NCBI GenBank assembly: GCA_949318235.1 | Contig: OX439133.1 | Coordinates: 17,516,099 to 17,580,098, forward strand | Direction: 5' to 3' | From: Ecdyonurus torrentis | Lineage: Eukaryota; Arthropoda; Insecta; Ephemeroptera; Heptageniidae | Length of the DNA: 64,000 nucleotides | In this document: positions 63,568 to 64,000 of the stretch, piece after piece | Position numbering within the stretch: position 1 is the stretch's first letter | How the letters are laid out: the number at the start of each line of letters is the position of its first letter | Notes under the pieces: model-generated | Told to the model about the DNA's origin: nothing | Databases searched by the model: none | The model's input: the letters and a program-made list of their open reading frames with translations, nothing else | Translations under genes and position numbers: made by a program

Positions 63568-63722
63568 GTATCTCACAATCTCGCCGCGTTACACAAAATA
63601 GGTATCTCACAATCTCGCCGCGACACACAAAGTAGGTATCTGACTTCCTCGCGCAGCGCACAATATAGGTATTAGAAAATCTCGCCGTACGCACAAATTA
63701 GGTATCAGACAATCTCGCGAGT
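63568..63722. repeat. 34-bp minisatellite, ~4.5 units
   Basis: Units at 63568-63601, 63602-63635, 63636-63668, 63669-63701 and a partial one from 63702. Each starts GTATC/TxxxA, contains CTCGCCGC or a variant, and ends CACAAAxTAG. The region is CpG-rich and begins 24 bp after the end of duplicated block copy 2. Confidence 0.85.
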
Positions 63723-64000
63723 AATTGTCCATATAACATGCTGGCAAAAATGTAATATACGACGAATTAAATTCAAAATAAATAGCATTTAATAATTGAA
63801 AATGTCTTATTTTTATTTTACACAAAATATTTCTTTAGTAATTTTACAGAACCTTAAATTAAATAATATATATTATAATATTAGTAATAAATTATTATTA
63901 TTATTATTTTAAGTTTGAAAATATAAATTTTTAAAGCAATTTCTTGTGGTTTATATATTACAATTTATATATTTTAAAATCACTAATTATTATTTAAAAA

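Overview
The window is an AT-rich stretch of animal nuclear DNA that is almost entirely intronic and transposon-derived. The only host gene I can support is a plus-strand receptor gene, seen as four exons. Spliceosomal introns, tRNA-derived SINEs, a 2A-bearing APE-type LINE, dense foldback elements and long GA, AT and TTCG microsatellites together point to an invertebrate. A mollusc is my best guess, at low confidence.

Host gene. Exons at 10078-10192, 24728-24892, 26175-26341 and 26890-26981 join with matching phases. They encode about 180 residues of the membrane-distal ligand-binding (ANF_receptor type) domain of a natriuretic-peptide-receptor-like protein, probably a receptor guanylate cyclase. 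The intron after exon 3 has a GC donor. The exons before and after these four are not visible, so the window starts and ends inside introns of at least 10 kb and 37 kb, if the last intron belongs to the same gene.

Layout. 1-10 kb: intron filled with a repeated TTAA-flanked MITE (here 'M'), several foldback elements, a tRNA-SINE, and GA and TTCG satellites. 10.2-24.7 kb: a 14.5-kb intron. It holds a second SINE and a full-length LINE (17511-23758) flanked by long target-site duplications, with an intact ORF1 carrying a 2A-like motif and a broken endonuclease/reverse transcriptase ORF2. 24.9-27 kb: two short introns with MITEs and a TGAA satellite. 27-63.5 kb: a layered array of recurring modules, which I call A, B, F, G, H, I, J, K and X. 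All are short, non-coding and palindromic or bounded by inverted repeats. Part of the array has been copied as large blocks: about 5 kb at 39.6-44.9 and 56.8-63.5 kb, and about 2 kb in tandem at 45.3-49.4 kb. 63.57-63.72 kb: a small 34-bp minisatellite.

Main theme. Many families carry TTAA at both ends, and several nested insertions show the pre-insertion state with a single TTAA. This is the footprint expected of a piggyBac-type or other TTAA-specific transposase acting on non-autonomous elements. No transposase gene is present. Two other foldbacks use TA target sites (Tc1/mariner style). One of them can be read as a clean insertion because its empty site survives in the paralogous block.
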